Shown here piece by piece: positions 54,703 to 63,318 of a DNA stretch of 64,000 bases. The stretch is from NCBI RefSeq assembly GCF_030034735.1, contig NZ_CP125370.1, forward strand, positions 4,030,001 through 4,094,000. Reading direction: 5' to 3'. This DNA comes from Paenibacillus sp. RC334 (GTDB taxonomy: Bacteria > Bacillota > Bacilli > Paenibacillales > Paenibacillaceae). The translations under genes were made by a program, and so were the position numbers. Within the stretch, counting starts at the first letter, position 1. Each line of letters opens with the position of its first letter. The notes under the pieces were generated by a model that had not been told where the DNA came from, did not search any database, and saw only the letters and a list, made by a program, of their open reading frames with translations.

Positions 54703-56307
54703 TCAAAATAACAAACTGCGATCATAAAATTTCAGACTCTTGACCGACTGAATCAATTGAACAGCTCCATATAAACTATCTGGCGCATCGTCGTATGTAC
54801 AGTTTCGGTTATAATCCTTCACCTGATGATTGTATCTAAGGTTATCTGCATTGAACAGAATATGACCCTTCTTCACTTCCGGCTCCAAGCTAATAATACG
54901 TTCATGCTTCTGCCCTCTGGAATGCACACTTTCTACGGGCGTATGTATCTTCGCTTTCCATAACTCTTCTTCAAACTTTTGCTTCATATAGCTTTGTGCC
55001 TGATTCACTTCAAAACCCAGCTTATCTACAGGGTAAAGCTTTAACTTTTCAATCGCTACTTGAAACAAACTATCCGGCAACAGCTTATATATGTTACCGT
55101 CAATCACATACATTTGCTTTGTCCTTCGGTGCTGCCCAATAATCGAAATAGCCGAATAGTCGTTTTTCTTCCCTGCTTTAATCGCTGGATCAATGTACAT
55201 GACAAGCTCCATGTCCTCAAACTCAGGCAACCTGTCCCAATACATGAGATTCTGAAATATGTATTCGTCGGTTGAACGCGGATCGTTTTGTAACTCTTTA
55301 TAAAATGATTTTTCGCCCATCGCTTGCTTCTTGCACATCAGATAATAATAGTCCAAATACTCGCTCCATAGGATTTTCGTCCCCAGCAGCATTTCCTCTT
55401 GATGAGTGGTAAAAAAAGACAAGGCCGTATTGATCCTGTCTTCATCCTGCAAATTATTATATTGTCGCTCCCACTCTGACCACAGATCATCCCGTTCTGA
55501 AAATTGAAGTACGGCTGCCTTACGAACACTTCGCACACCTGGAATTTTACCCTTGAGCAGATCAGCCATGATATCTTCTTCATTCAAAATGGTTCCACAG
55601 ATCAGAATATTTGTATCCCTTGTACCAATAGGCAGAATAACATCCGTAAATGTATTTTTAATCTGTTCTCGTTTCGCTTCGGATCGTGCCGTATCCTCCT
55701 TGAGCAAATCATCCATTAGAACTAAGGTAGGACGATGATGCTTATAGTGAATACCTCTCAGGCTACCGTCAATCCCACGAATCATAATGCAGGAGTCCAG
55801 CCCACCTTTACTTTTGAGCCATATTTCATTGTTGTTCCAGCGGCTCCCTTTACGAATCCCAAAATCCTCAATCAGCATCTGATTTGTTTCTAGCTCATCT
55901 TTGATCATATCCAAGAACGGGAGGGCAATTTGCTCCGTAGCAGATATGATCAGTGTAAACTGTGACTTATCATAAAGCGTGGCATACAGCGGAAATAGAA
56001 AAGAACTGATTGTTGACTTTCCATGTTCCCTTGGGAGTCCGAAAGCTGTAATCAGTCCTGTATGGGCAAGCATATGTCTTAATTCTGAAAATAACTCTTG
56101 ATGAAACTTGCCAAATGCTCGATCAAAATATTTAGGAAAATAGGCCAAAGCGAAAAACTCAATGTCCATCTCACCGATAAGCTTTCGCAGTTCGGAGAAA
56201 GAGAACGTTTCGATCAATTGTTTCATTTTGGGCGGCTTGAAATGCTTCTCCATATACTGCTTAAGCAGCTCAGCTTGACTTTGCTCTTCTTGCTTTATCG
56301 TTTCAAT
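54703..56307 (-). CDS. terL: Terminase large subunit, copy 2
   Basis: A homologue of the 22103 gene with the same GLPREHGKST Walker A, LVLMDDLLKED Walker B and MYIDPAIKAGKKNDYS nuclease motif. As in copy 1, an ATT (56307) has the only good ribosome site (AGGAAGGAG, 8-base spacer) and lies 18 codons before the first ATG (56253). The upstream bases differ between copies, yet the ATT, its spacing and the reading frame are kept. Confidence 0.88.
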   Translation of the reverse strand: METIKQEEQSQAELLKQYMEKHFKPPKMKQLIETFSFSELRKLIGEMDIEFFALAYFPKYFDRAFGKFHQELFSELRHMLAHTGLITAFGLPREHGKSTISSFLFPLYATLYDKSQFTLIISATEQIALPFLDMIKDELETNQMLIEDFGIRKGSRWNNNEIWLKSKGGLDSCIMIRGIDGSLRGIHYKHHRPTLVLMDDLLKEDTARSEAKREQIKNTFTDVILPIGTRDTNILICGTILNEEDIMADLLKGKIPGVRSVRKAAVLQFSERDDLWSEWERQYNNLQDEDRINTALSFFTTHQEEMLLGTKILWSEYLDYYYLMCKKQAMGEKSFYKELQNDPRSTDEYIFQNLMYWDRLPEFEDMELVMYIDPAIKAGKKNDYSAISIIGQHRRTKQMYVIDGNIYKLLPDSLFQVAIEKLKLYPVDKLGFEVNQAQSYMKQKFEEELWKAKIHTPVESVHSRGQKHERIISLEPEVKKGHILFNADNLRYNHQVKDYNRNCTYDDAPDSLYGAVQLIQSVKSLKFYDRSLLF

Positions 56308-56414
56308 AGGTATGGCTCCTTCCTCATATGTACCGTAAAATTATCACAAAAATTTCTGCACCCTTTGCTGGCGGCTCTGTTTCTACAAATAGAAGCCCCC
56401 CTCCCATCCACGAC

Positions 56415-56438
56415 AAAAGGAGTGGCTTCTCACCACTC
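56415..56438 (-). terminator. Terminator overlapping recombinase stop, copy 2
   Basis: GAGTGG/CCACTC hairpin followed on the minus strand by CTTTTGTC. Weaker T run than at 23814. Confidence 0.55.
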
Positions 56439-57275
56439 GATATTTGCCAATGCTTCAGCCATATCCTGCTGCGTTGTTAGGGTATAAATATTGGTTGTCG
56501 CTACGTGATCATGTCCAAGGATTTGCTGGATGGTCGTCAAAGGGGTCGTTTTCACCAGCTTATAGCCAAGTGTATGTCTCAGCATATGGGGTGTGACCTT
56601 CACGTTGATCCGATCCCCGTATTTGTTCAAAATCAGGTTAATCGCATTCCGTTCCAAAGGCCCTCGCTGGCCAATACATAAATATTCTGATTCCACTTGT
56701 GGTCTGACTTCGAGATATCGAGTGATGGCTTTTCGCACATCTTTATTCAATGGTATGCTTCGTATGCAATTCCCCTTACCGAATACCTTCAATAATCCTT
56801 TGCGTTCGCTTATTTCAATATCCTTCAACTTGATGCCAACTAATTCACTTACCCGTATTCCTGTTCCAATCAGCAATTCGATCATGCAGATATGCATTCG
56901 ATTGCCCATACGGTGAATTTCATTCCGCAGCTTCCACAAATCCTTTTCCGCTAACCCTTTGTATTGCCGAACAACCTTGTTCCTGACCGCTTCGATATGT
57001 ATTTCTTCCTTAATATATCCTTGCTGATGCATCCACTGTGCGAATACATTGATACTGGCAATCTTGCGGTTGATGGTCAGTATAGCTTGATTGGTACTTT
57101 GCAGATATTTCTTGTACTCTACTCCATCCAATTCAATCCATTTGTCCAGTCCATATTCCGTCTTGCCCCGATACCACGCTATGAACTGTAACACGTCCCG
57201 AATGTAGCAGGAAATGGTGTTCTCGCTTCGATCCTTGCTCCGTAAATGTGCTTCAAACCCTTGAATATACTTCAT
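56430..57275 (-). CDS. Tyrosine recombinase (XerC/D-like), copy 2
   Basis: A 281-aa homologue of the 23829 gene with complete catalytic set (GTGIRVSEL, GKGNC, PHMLRHTLG, LGHDHV, NIYTLTT). ATG 57275 follows GGTGGGGGAG; a longer frame to 57344 has no site. Small differences near the catalytic lysine (VFGKGNCIRSIPL versus ILGKGNAYRTIPM) may change specificity. Confidence 0.9.
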   Translation of the reverse strand: MKYIQGFEAHLRSKDRSENTISCYIRDVLQFIAWYRGKTEYGLDKWIELDGVEYKKYLQSTNQAILTINRKIASINVFAQWMHQQGYIKEEIHIEAVRNKVVRQYKGLAEKDLWKLRNEIHRMGNRMHICMIELLIGTGIRVSELVGIKLKDIEISERKGLLKVFGKGNCIRSIPLNKDVRKAITRYLEVRPQVESEYLCIGQRGPLERNAINLILNKYGDRINVKVTPHMLRHTLGYKLVKTTPLTTIQQILGHDHVATTNIYTLTTQQDMAEALANIEW

Positions 57276-57302
57276 TTTCTCCCCCACCTTTCGCTCGTGT
57301 GT

Positions 57303-57322
57303 CACATCATACCGTTGATGTG
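57303..57322. promoter_or_regulatory. CACATCA/TGATGTG palindrome, copy 2
   Basis: Same 7-base arms and centre as 24701-24720, 27 bases upstream of the recombinase start. Confidence 0.4.
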
Positions 57323-57434
57323 GGGGAAAGTCCACTCCATACATAACCTATCTTATGCACTGATTCTGGCTACTTTATAGGCTCATTCAGGGCTGAAATG
57401 GGCGTTTATCTATACAAATACTGACGCCATAACG

Positions 57435-58178
57435 TTATGACTGCGAATCATCTAGCTCCACATATCCTTCCTCAATCTCTACTGATTCCTCAATAGCTTC
57501 ATATTCGGCATCCACTACATCCGCTTCAATCATATCCAGAAATAGCTGCTTGCGCTCCTGTTCCAGTGCCTTCGTATTGACCAGCAGCTCACGTCGATCA
57601 TTCCACTCGTTGGGTGCGCGGTTCTTTAAGTAGAAGATCATCGCTGTCGGATTCGGGGGCTGATATCGTTTCACCTTTTCGATACGTGTCTTCTTTTTTC
57701 CATTTTTGTCCTCTTCGACTATTGTACGAATTTCCTCATATTCATAGCCCGTAGCAGCTTTCAAAAGTGAATTTTCCACGTGGGATATGGGGACAGATTT
57801 GCTCCATTTGACTAGTTCAGCCAGCATCGGATGTTTATCAATATACTCGTACCAAGTCGTTTTACCTATATCGAGTTTCCTGATGATGTCCTCTGCGTTC
57901 ATGCCTTCTTCAAACCATTGCTGTATTTCCGCTAACCGAGGATATACATGTGTCTCCCACTTGGTTGGGCGTTCTAATGCTTCTGCAAATTTCGGATGCT
58001 TCCTACGATAATCGCCTAATGTCCAAATATGAATATTCAGTCGTTTCGCTATCTCCTCATCTGTGGCCCCTTCACGTACCCAAACAGGAATATCCCTCAG
58101 TCTTGGCACAACAAATTGATCATACTTGGTCAGTATCTTTGGTTTATTCCTTTTTGGATTGTTACTGTTCTTGCTCAT
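57435..58178 (-). CDS. terS: Terminase small subunit, intact
   Basis: A 247-aa protein, the undamaged version of the 24833-25577 gene. Two helix-turn-helix repeats (residues ~38-65 and ~88-115) would bind the packaging site. A basic NGKKKTRIEKVKRY stretch and an acidic C-terminal tail that probably contacts the large subunit follow. ATG 58178 has GGAGGTGA. Lies upstream of the recombinase and large terminase. Confidence 0.8.
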   Translation of the reverse strand: MSKNSNNPKRNKPKILTKYDQFVVPRLRDIPVWVREGATDEEIAKRLNIHIWTLGDYRRKHPKFAEALERPTKWETHVYPRLAEIQQWFEEGMNAEDIIRKLDIGKTTWYEYIDKHPMLAELVKWSKSVPISHVENSLLKAATGYEYEEIRTIVEEDKNGKKKTRIEKVKRYQPPNPTAMIFYLKNRAPNEWNDRRELLVNTKALEQERKQLFLDMIEADVVDAEYEAIEESVEIEEGYVELDDSQS

Positions 58179-58245
58179 TCTGCTCACCTCCAGCACAAAA
58201 AAAGGGAACAGCCAACTATCGGCCATTCCCCATATGTATTCTAGC

Positions 58246-58416
58246 TTATCCTTCTAACTCAGCCTCGTAAAACAACTCGATATCCTTAATCACCTTCTGA
58301 ATCAGCTCATTGTCTTCCTGAGCTTCCTCAGCCCCTAGCACATTTACCTTTTCGGCTTGCATGTCCTTTAGGAACCGAATCACCATATTCACTTTTGCTT
58401 TACCCAATTGAATCAC
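58246..58416 (-). CDS. Small phage protein next to terS, copy 2
   Basis: A 56-aa protein from GTG 58416 (MIQLGKAKVNMVIRFLKDMQ at the start). Full-length version of the 25642 gene. Acidic C-terminal half. Function unknown. Confidence 0.55.
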   Translation of the reverse strand: MIQLGKAKVNMVIRFLKDMQAEKVNVLGAEEAQEDNELIQKVIKDIELFYEAELEG

Positions 58417-58425
58417 CCTTTCGGT

Positions 58426-58539
58426 TTAGTCAGCACATGATACCTCTGACCTTGCCAACTCAGCAACAACTTCTTGATAGTCATACTGCTTACCGTCGCG
58501 AACCAAATAGTTGTATATTATTGTATAATAGGATTTCAT
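58426..58539 (-). pseudogene. 3' remnant of a second methyltransferase
   Basis: The frame ending at 58426 reads YLVRDGKQYDYQEVVAELAR then SEVSCAD, matching the last ~30 residues of the copy 1 methyltransferase (YLIRDGVKVGYEEVVAESAR, then SEVSCAD) but not the one at 58830. It is a leftover 3' end stranded when a small plus-strand gene and another methyltransferase end were inserted. Confidence 0.7.
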
Positions 58540-58547
58540 CGTATAAT
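58521..58547 (+). promoter_or_regulatory. Promoter of small membrane gene
   Basis: TTGTAT and TATAAT separated by 15 bases (a TATAAT at 58525 is an alternative), about 30 bases upstream of the 58576 gene. Good sigma-A form apart from short spacing. Confidence 0.5.
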
Positions 58548-58575
58548 AAACTAAATGGAAAGGGGGAATTTACCT

Positions 58576-58824
58576 ATGCTTAAGAAAATGGGCATGTATC
58601 AAATAGTAACTTTAATATGTGCTTTGGTTGTTCTCATATGCGCTTCTCTATCATTCGCTTATCCTAACGACAATCAACGCTTCACTATGCTCAATCAACT
58701 TTTTCTTGGACTCATGCTTTTATTTTCTGGTATTTCAGAACTTAAAGCAAAGCGTATGTTTGCGGCAATAGCCAATTTTGGTGTTTCCTTGTTTATAATT
58801 TTTGTGATGCTATACACCTTATAA
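58576..58824 (+). CDS. DUF3953-like small membrane protein
   Basis: An 82-aa protein with three hydrophobic helices and the LGLMLLFSGISELKAKRMFA block typical of DUF3953/YczI-like proteins of Bacilli. ATG 58576 follows AAAGGGGG. It is the only plus-strand gene in this part of the element, placed between a stranded methyltransferase 3' end and the active methyltransferase gene, and absent from copy 1. Cargo insertion; function unknown. Confidence 0.65.
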   Translation: MLKKMGMYQIVTLICALVVLICASLSFAYPNDNQRFTMLNQLFLGLMLLFSGISELKAKRMFAAIANFGVSLFIIFVMLYTL

Positions 58825-58829
58825 ACTCA

Positions 58830-60083
58830 TTACATGTTCACTAATCCTAGATCAGCAACAACTTCTGAATAGCCTACCTTCACTCCATCTCGAATCAGAT
58901 AAACGCCGCTATCGCTGCCAACATGGGCAATATATCGCTTCACAATCACATCTACATATTTGGGATCAAGCTCACACGTATAACAAATCCGATCCGTTTC
59001 CGCACAAGCAATCAACGTTGAGCCTGAACCACCAAATGGATCAAATACGATATCACCAAGCTTGCTTGAATTTTTAATCGGATAGCTAATTAAGGGAATC
59101 GGCTTCATGGTGGGATGAAACTCATTCCGGAAGGGACGATCAAATTGCCATAATGTCGTTTGCTTACGATCACTGTTCCAGTAGTGTCCACCTGTCGGCT
59201 TCCAACCATATAATACGGGTTCGTGCATCCATTGATAATCTTGTCTACCCATAACCATCGCTTGCTTTGCCCATATGCAGCATTGTGCCAGTTTGAATCC
59301 AGCTTCAATAAATGCCTTCCTAAAATTCAATCCTTCACTATCTGCGTGGAACACATAAATACTTGCTCCGTCATCTGCTACTTCATACATTCGAGTATAA
59401 GCTGCCAATAGGAAATTATAAAACTCGTGATTGGTCATTTTATCATTTTCAATTTTCAATGCATCCTTGGTTTTACCTGTATAATCCACATTATAAGGTG
59501 GATCAGTTACAATAAGCTGAGCCTTCTTACCATCCATCAATGTTGTAATATCCTGCGGATTAGTTGAGTCTCCACAGATGAGCCTATGCTTACCAAGTAT
59601 CCAAATGTCACCTTTACGAGTTATCGGATGCTCAGGCAATGCTTCTTCTAAATCAAAATCATCCTCATCATCTACAGTTTCCTCGTGCAATGTATCCAGC
59701 AACTTCTCACACTCGCTCATATCAAATCCAGTTAGAGAAAGATCATAATCAGCCAGTTTTAATTCTTCCATTTCCTGCGCCAACAATTCAAAATTCCAAT
59801 CTGCATACTCAGCCGTTTTGTTATCAGCGATTCTGAAGGCTTTGACCTCTTCTGGTGTTAAGTCATCGACTAATATAGTTGGTACTTCCTTTAGTCCAAG
59901 CTTCTTAGCTGCTAACAAACGAGTATGACCTGCTATGATTTCATGATTACTGTCAATCAGAATGGGATTTTTAAAACCATAACTCTGAATACTTGTTGCT
60001 ACATAATCTACAGCTTTCTCATTATTTCTGGCGTTTTTTATGTATGGAATTAACGTTTTTACGTTTACGAATATGATTTCCAA
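58830..60083 (-). CDS. ParB-domain N6/N4 DNA methyltransferase, copy 2
   Basis: A 417-aa protein. Residues ~1-130 are a ParB-like domain (AGHTRLLAAKKLGLKEVPTI) distinct from that of copy 1. From about residue 140 (LLDTLHEETV) it matches copy 1 closely, with DPPYNVDYTG and DPFGGSGST. It starts at TTG 60083 inside the small membrane gene, in another frame, behind AAGGGGG. Vestiges show copy 1 once had this same start. It ends in DLGLVNM, unlike copy 1. Confidence 0.85.
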   Translation of the reverse strand: MEIIFVNVKTLIPYIKNARNNEKAVDYVATSIQSYGFKNPILIDSNHEIIAGHTRLLAAKKLGLKEVPTILVDDLTPEEVKAFRIADNKTAEYADWNFELLAQEMEELKLADYDLSLTGFDMSECEKLLDTLHEETVDDEDDFDLEEALPEHPITRKGDIWILGKHRLICGDSTNPQDITTLMDGKKAQLIVTDPPYNVDYTGKTKDALKIENDKMTNHEFYNFLLAAYTRMYEVADDGASIYVFHADSEGLNFRKAFIEAGFKLAQCCIWAKQAMVMGRQDYQWMHEPVLYGWKPTGGHYWNSDRKQTTLWQFDRPFRNEFHPTMKPIPLISYPIKNSSKLGDIVFDPFGGSGSTLIACAETDRICYTCELDPKYVDVIVKRYIAHVGSDSGVYLIRDGVKVGYSEVVADLGLVNM

Positions 60084-60210
60084 TCCATTTCATCCCCCTT
60101 TCTACCTTCACTTTTAAAAAGGCTGCAATCCACATCCAGGTGTAAAACACACCAACTACAGTAATAAATCGTGATATTTCTATGATTATTGCTTGTAAAA
60201 TTAATAGCAA
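60022..60210 (-). CDS. Small membrane protein, copy 2
   Basis: A 62-aa homologue of 27127-27315, starting at TTG 60210 with GAGGAG. One hydrophobic helix, basic tail. It overlaps the methyltransferase start by 62 bases in a different frame, the arrangement probably ancestral to copy 1. Confidence 0.58.
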   Translation of the reverse strand: MLLILQAIIIEISRFITVVGVFYTWMWIAAFLKVKVERGMKWIGNHIRKRKNVNSIHKKRQK

Positions 60211-60300
60211 TCTTGTTGCTCCTCTCTAAATGTAAAAAGGAACCCTAGCTCATAGCCAGAGTTCCCGTGTTATCGAATTTATAATTGTAAATTTGCTCAT

Positions 60301-60316
60301 TGTGTCACGTGACACA
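60301..60316. promoter_or_regulatory. Perfect TGTGTCACGTGACACA palindrome
   Basis: A 16-base perfect palindrome at the same place as 27405 relative to the membrane-protein gene; a third copy lies at 63166. Likely operator. Between 60317 and 60576 no gene is seen. Confidence 0.55.
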
Positions 60317-60576
60317 CTCAAACTTGAAAGCTCAACTTCTCTAATTCATGTGGTTTAAAATTTTGCAGATATCAGTCTATATTCAACAAGTTAAATTTCA
60401 ACCTGTAAATCGAAAATTTTAAAATAAGCAACCTGACCACAAACGAATAAGTGTCTTGGGCATGAGGTTAACATCATTTCTCCATTTCATCCTTTCTAAG
60501 TTTAAGCTACATTCCATGGACTGACCCCAGTTTCCCCTATAGATAGAAAAGTAGGGTCACGTCAATCCATCATGTT

Positions 60577-60617
60577 AAAAAAATAAAATGAAGACAGCCA
60601 ACTATTGTTGGATGGCT
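60577..60617 (-). terminator. Terminator after replication module 2
   Basis: AGCCA...TGGCT hairpin with alternative inner CCAAC/GTTGG, followed on the minus strand by TTCATTTTATTTTTTT. It lies downstream of the helicase gene and the foldable RNA at 60691. Confidence 0.65.
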
Positions 60618-60690
60618 ACGGAAAGAAATAATTTGTTTACAAATTTTTGTTGACGGTTTCTTTTGATCTTTACATCTGTACCCACATAAA

Positions 60691-60770
60691 GGGAAACTCT
60701 CTCACCATCTCGATAAAAACCACTTCGCTACGCTTCGTAAACGGTATTCATCGAGCTGCCGCCGTTTCCC
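60691..60770 (-). ncRNA. Foldable conserved RNA element, copy 2
   Basis: Counterpart of 27600-27690. GGGAAAC/GTTTCCC closing stem, conserved GGCGGCAGC strand, inner stem CTCGAT/ATCGAG and a TACG/CGTA hairpin. The inner stem sequence is unlike copy 1 but pairing is kept. It lies between the helicase stop and a terminator, so it may be the 3' part of that transcript. Confidence 0.5.
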
Positions 60771-60888
60771 CTCTTGCCTTCGGCAATTCACCCTTTTGCG
60801 GCTCATTTTGGACACTTTATTTGCAAATTTATCATAAGAGGAAGAAATCTTCCCTTAATATTAGGGAGAAAATCTTCCTTTGGAACTG

Positions 60889-62901
60889 CTACAATAGTTT
60901 ACGATAATGCTCGCTAACCACGTGATCGGTGAATGCATCTTGATCCACCAGCATAAACAACCAATATTGTCGTCCAACTTTTGAGGTTCTTTCGAATAGC
61001 AATATATTATGATTCTTTAACTCACTCAAAATGAATTGCTTTCTATTTCCCTTCCAATTATCTCTAAACCACTGATATAGTGCTTTTCCACCTATTTCCT
61101 TAGCGGTAAGCTTGATATTTTTTTTGCCCACCATGAGCTTAACCATTTCGATCATTTTCTTGGTACAAGCTTTCTTAAATCGAAGTTCATTATGTAGTTG
61201 ATGCATATGGACTCGTTCATCCGGCAATCTAAATTCTTTTTGCATCAGCGTTAACCATTCTGTCCGTTTCGAGTACATCACAATATCCACTTCTTCGCTT
61301 AAATTTACATTGCGTAGGGATGTTCTATGAATAATTTGGGAAAGATTAGCCAGCACATCTTCTATATATAGTTTTTGTATTCTCTCATCTGTAAACCAGT
61401 TTCCTTTATTTCGATTCTCATTTAAGGATATATCGATGTCTACACCATACATGGCTACAGCGATTTCCCGATAATGCCTAGGAGGGCGAATGGGAATACC
61501 AAATAAGGCCATCGCATTAAAGCTAGAAAAATCATTATTACCTACCACATTGAAAAGATGTTTCCTCATATCATCATCTGACTTCTGCTTGATGGTGAAA
61601 AATTGCTTGAGCTGCTCGTCCGTAATTACACCCTCAGCGTGATAAAATGCGATATCATCCTGCTTAGGTAATGCAATCATTTTGAAACTTGGACGTTTTT
61701 CTTGTAGTTTACTTTGTATCTCCAAGAAATCTCCTGCTGTCGCTTCCTTGACTTCTTTTAGTTCACGGTAAGATAATGTTGTGGACGTATTTATATTTTT
61801 CCATCGAATATTCAACCGCTCAGCATATCGATGAACATTTGTCATGGGGATCAGTTCAAATCCAGAACGTTCATATATACTTTGGCTGATATGTGCTGTC
61901 CCATCCAAAATCAGCACATGGGTATGTAAACGACTATAGTCCAGCCACTCTGAACAAATAATAGCTTGCTTATTCGTTCGTTCTATACATCCGATATGAT
62001 CCTTTGCATACATCTTCATAAACCACGTATATCTTCTCATATCCTCGAGTTCACCTTTAGCATCAGCCAATTTAGCCAGGATGGTATTGAAGAACTGTTC
62101 TCTTTCTGAACCCTCTATAAATCGATTCAATCGTAATGTTGAATGGGAAGTTACATTGTCCTTTAATTCCAAGTTGATCAACTCACTCAGGATATCTCTA
62201 GCTTCCTTAAATTCACGATTACTTAAATGAACACGATCTGCCAAATGCTCAAACCAGTCAAATGAATTGTCTTTACTGCCAATATCCCAGACACAACTGT
62301 CGTAGTAAATAGGCATCTCGTCTATGATCACCAATCGTTTCCACTTATGTACTTCTTTAAATCGAGCATCATCTTTCTTATTCTTAGCTCGCTGCGGGTA
62401 ATATAATAAATAGTTATTCATGTGCTCATCATCTAACATCAAATCTCGAAGTCTTTGCTGAGGAATGCATAAAATTTGATACTTTCTCATGGTATCTATC
62501 ACTTTATGAATCTCATCAGAATTGACATATGCAATGGCATCTGGTATTTCATGTTGCTTGGCAAATTCAGAGACATCCTTATATACATTATTCTTCATCG
62601 TGTCGTTATTATTAAACACAAGCAATAGCGGATACTTTTCATGTTGATTTGAAGCATTTTTCTTTAATAGACTCTTGCATAGAACATTTAATGCTGTACT
62701 TTTCCCTGTGCCGGGAGCAGAATTAACTACCCATGACAAATAGGATTCTTCATTTTCAGATTCATCCATATTCATTTGAAATCCCTTATGTATAAACCTT
62801 GATAATGCATGATATGTCGCCATAAATGCTTCTTCGTGGAGACTTTTCATATGCGAATGAGAAATATAAGCTTCCAGATTGCCCCATTGATTCACTGCCA
62901 A
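60889..62901 (-). CDS. P-loop helicase-like replication protein
   Basis: A 670-aa protein. Walker A NSAPGTGKSTA near residue 60, a Walker B VIIDEMP near residue 195, and later helicase-like segments place it among phage SF1/SF2-type or AAA replication ATPases without a precise family. It takes the place of the SF3 helicase of copy 1, so it is probably the unwinding enzyme of a different replication system. TTG 62901 follows AAGGAG that overlaps the stop of the DUF5659-like gene. The C-terminal 120 residues could form winged helices. Confidence 0.65.
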   Translation of the reverse strand: MAVNQWGNLEAYISHSHMKSLHEEAFMATYHALSRFIHKGFQMNMDESENEESYLSWVVNSAPGTGKSTALNVLCKSLLKKNASNQHEKYPLLLVFNNNDTMKNNVYKDVSEFAKQHEIPDAIAYVNSDEIHKVIDTMRKYQILCIPQQRLRDLMLDDEHMNNYLLYYPQRAKNKKDDARFKEVHKWKRLVIIDEMPIYYDSCVWDIGSKDNSFDWFEHLADRVHLSNREFKEARDILSELINLELKDNVTSHSTLRLNRFIEGSEREQFFNTILAKLADAKGELEDMRRYTWFMKMYAKDHIGCIERTNKQAIICSEWLDYSRLHTHVLILDGTAHISQSIYERSGFELIPMTNVHRYAERLNIRWKNINTSTTLSYRELKEVKEATAGDFLEIQSKLQEKRPSFKMIALPKQDDIAFYHAEGVITDEQLKQFFTIKQKSDDDMRKHLFNVVGNNDFSSFNAMALFGIPIRPPRHYREIAVAMYGVDIDISLNENRNKGNWFTDERIQKLYIEDVLANLSQIIHRTSLRNVNLSEEVDIVMYSKRTEWLTLMQKEFRLPDERVHMHQLHNELRFKKACTKKMIEMVKLMVGKKNIKLTAKEIGGKALYQWFRDNWKGNRKQFILSELKNHNILLFERTSKVGRQYWLFMLVDQDAFTDHVVSEHYRKLL

Positions 62902-62915
62902 ATCAGATTCACTCC

Positions 62916-63086
62916 TTATATTTTCGGTTTCTTAATTTCCTCTACAGCCTGTTGAAATTCTTCATTAATAGCATACAGCCAAAATTTTTGATGCTTATCA
63001 ATCGTCAAAGCACGAGTAATGTACCGGATATTTTTATCCTGCAATTTCCGCATCATCTGACCATCGTAACAATAAAAATAGCTCAT
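62916..63086 (-). CDS. DUF5659-like small protein, copy 2
   Basis: A 56-aa protein from ATG 63086 (AGGAGTG site) beginning MSYFYCYDGQMMRKLQDKNI. It resembles DUF5659 proteins and occupies the same place, ahead of the helicase, as the 30014 gene, though sequence similarity is low. The TAA overlaps the ribosome site of the helicase gene, so the two are coupled. Confidence 0.55.
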   Translation of the reverse strand: MSYFYCYDGQMMRKLQDKNIRYITRALTIDKHQKFWLYAINEEFQQAVEEIKKPKI

Positions 63087-63111
63087 TTAGATTCACTCCT
63101 CTCATTTGTGG

Positions 63112-63160
63112 ATCGCACCCATATATTAGATGTCACCCAAGCGCCCGTGTTAACAGGCGC
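63112..63160 (-). promoter_or_regulatory. Conserved GCGCC hairpin, copy 2
   Basis: Nearly identical to 30303-30351: GCGCC and GGCGC arms enclosing GTGTTAACA, with TGTCACCCAA and TCGCACCC flanks. It lies 26 bases upstream of the DUF5659-like start and next to the CACGTG palindrome. Confidence 0.5.
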
Positions 63161-63165
63161 TATAT

Positions 63166-63179
63166 GTGTCACGTGACAC
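63166..63179. promoter_or_regulatory. GTGTCACGTGACAC palindrome
   Basis: A 14-base perfect palindrome, third site of the TGTGTCACGTGACACA family, upstream of the replication genes of copy 2. Confidence 0.5.
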
Positions 63180-63182
63180 CAT

Positions 63183-63296
63183 TTACTCCATGGCCAGCAA
63201 TTCATCAAGTATGTCATCCGTTGAAACATGATTCTCTTTGGCAATATGATCTAATTGTTGCTTATAAAATTTGATTTCTTCCGTTAATGTTTCCAA
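63183..63296 (-). CDS. 37-aa peptide, uncertain
   Basis: A short helical, acidic frame from TTG 63296 behind AGAGGAC (6-base spacer), ending in DDILDELLAME. It lies 22 bases after the ParB-like gene and before the regulatory palindrome. No family recognised; it may be real given its ribosome site. Confidence 0.35.
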   Translation of the reverse strand: METLTEEIKFYKQQLDHIAKENHVSTDDILDELLAME

Positions 63297-63318
63297 TGAT
63301 TTGTCCTCTAAAGAATCG

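Noticed and set aside
56310..56405. Small peptide gene (LLFVETEPPAKGAEIF) upstream of terL
   Set aside because: Conserved in sequence, but the possible starts differ between copies and lack a ribosome site.
63183..63296. Spo0E-type phosphatase
   Set aside because: The short helical frame lacks the SQELD signature of that family.
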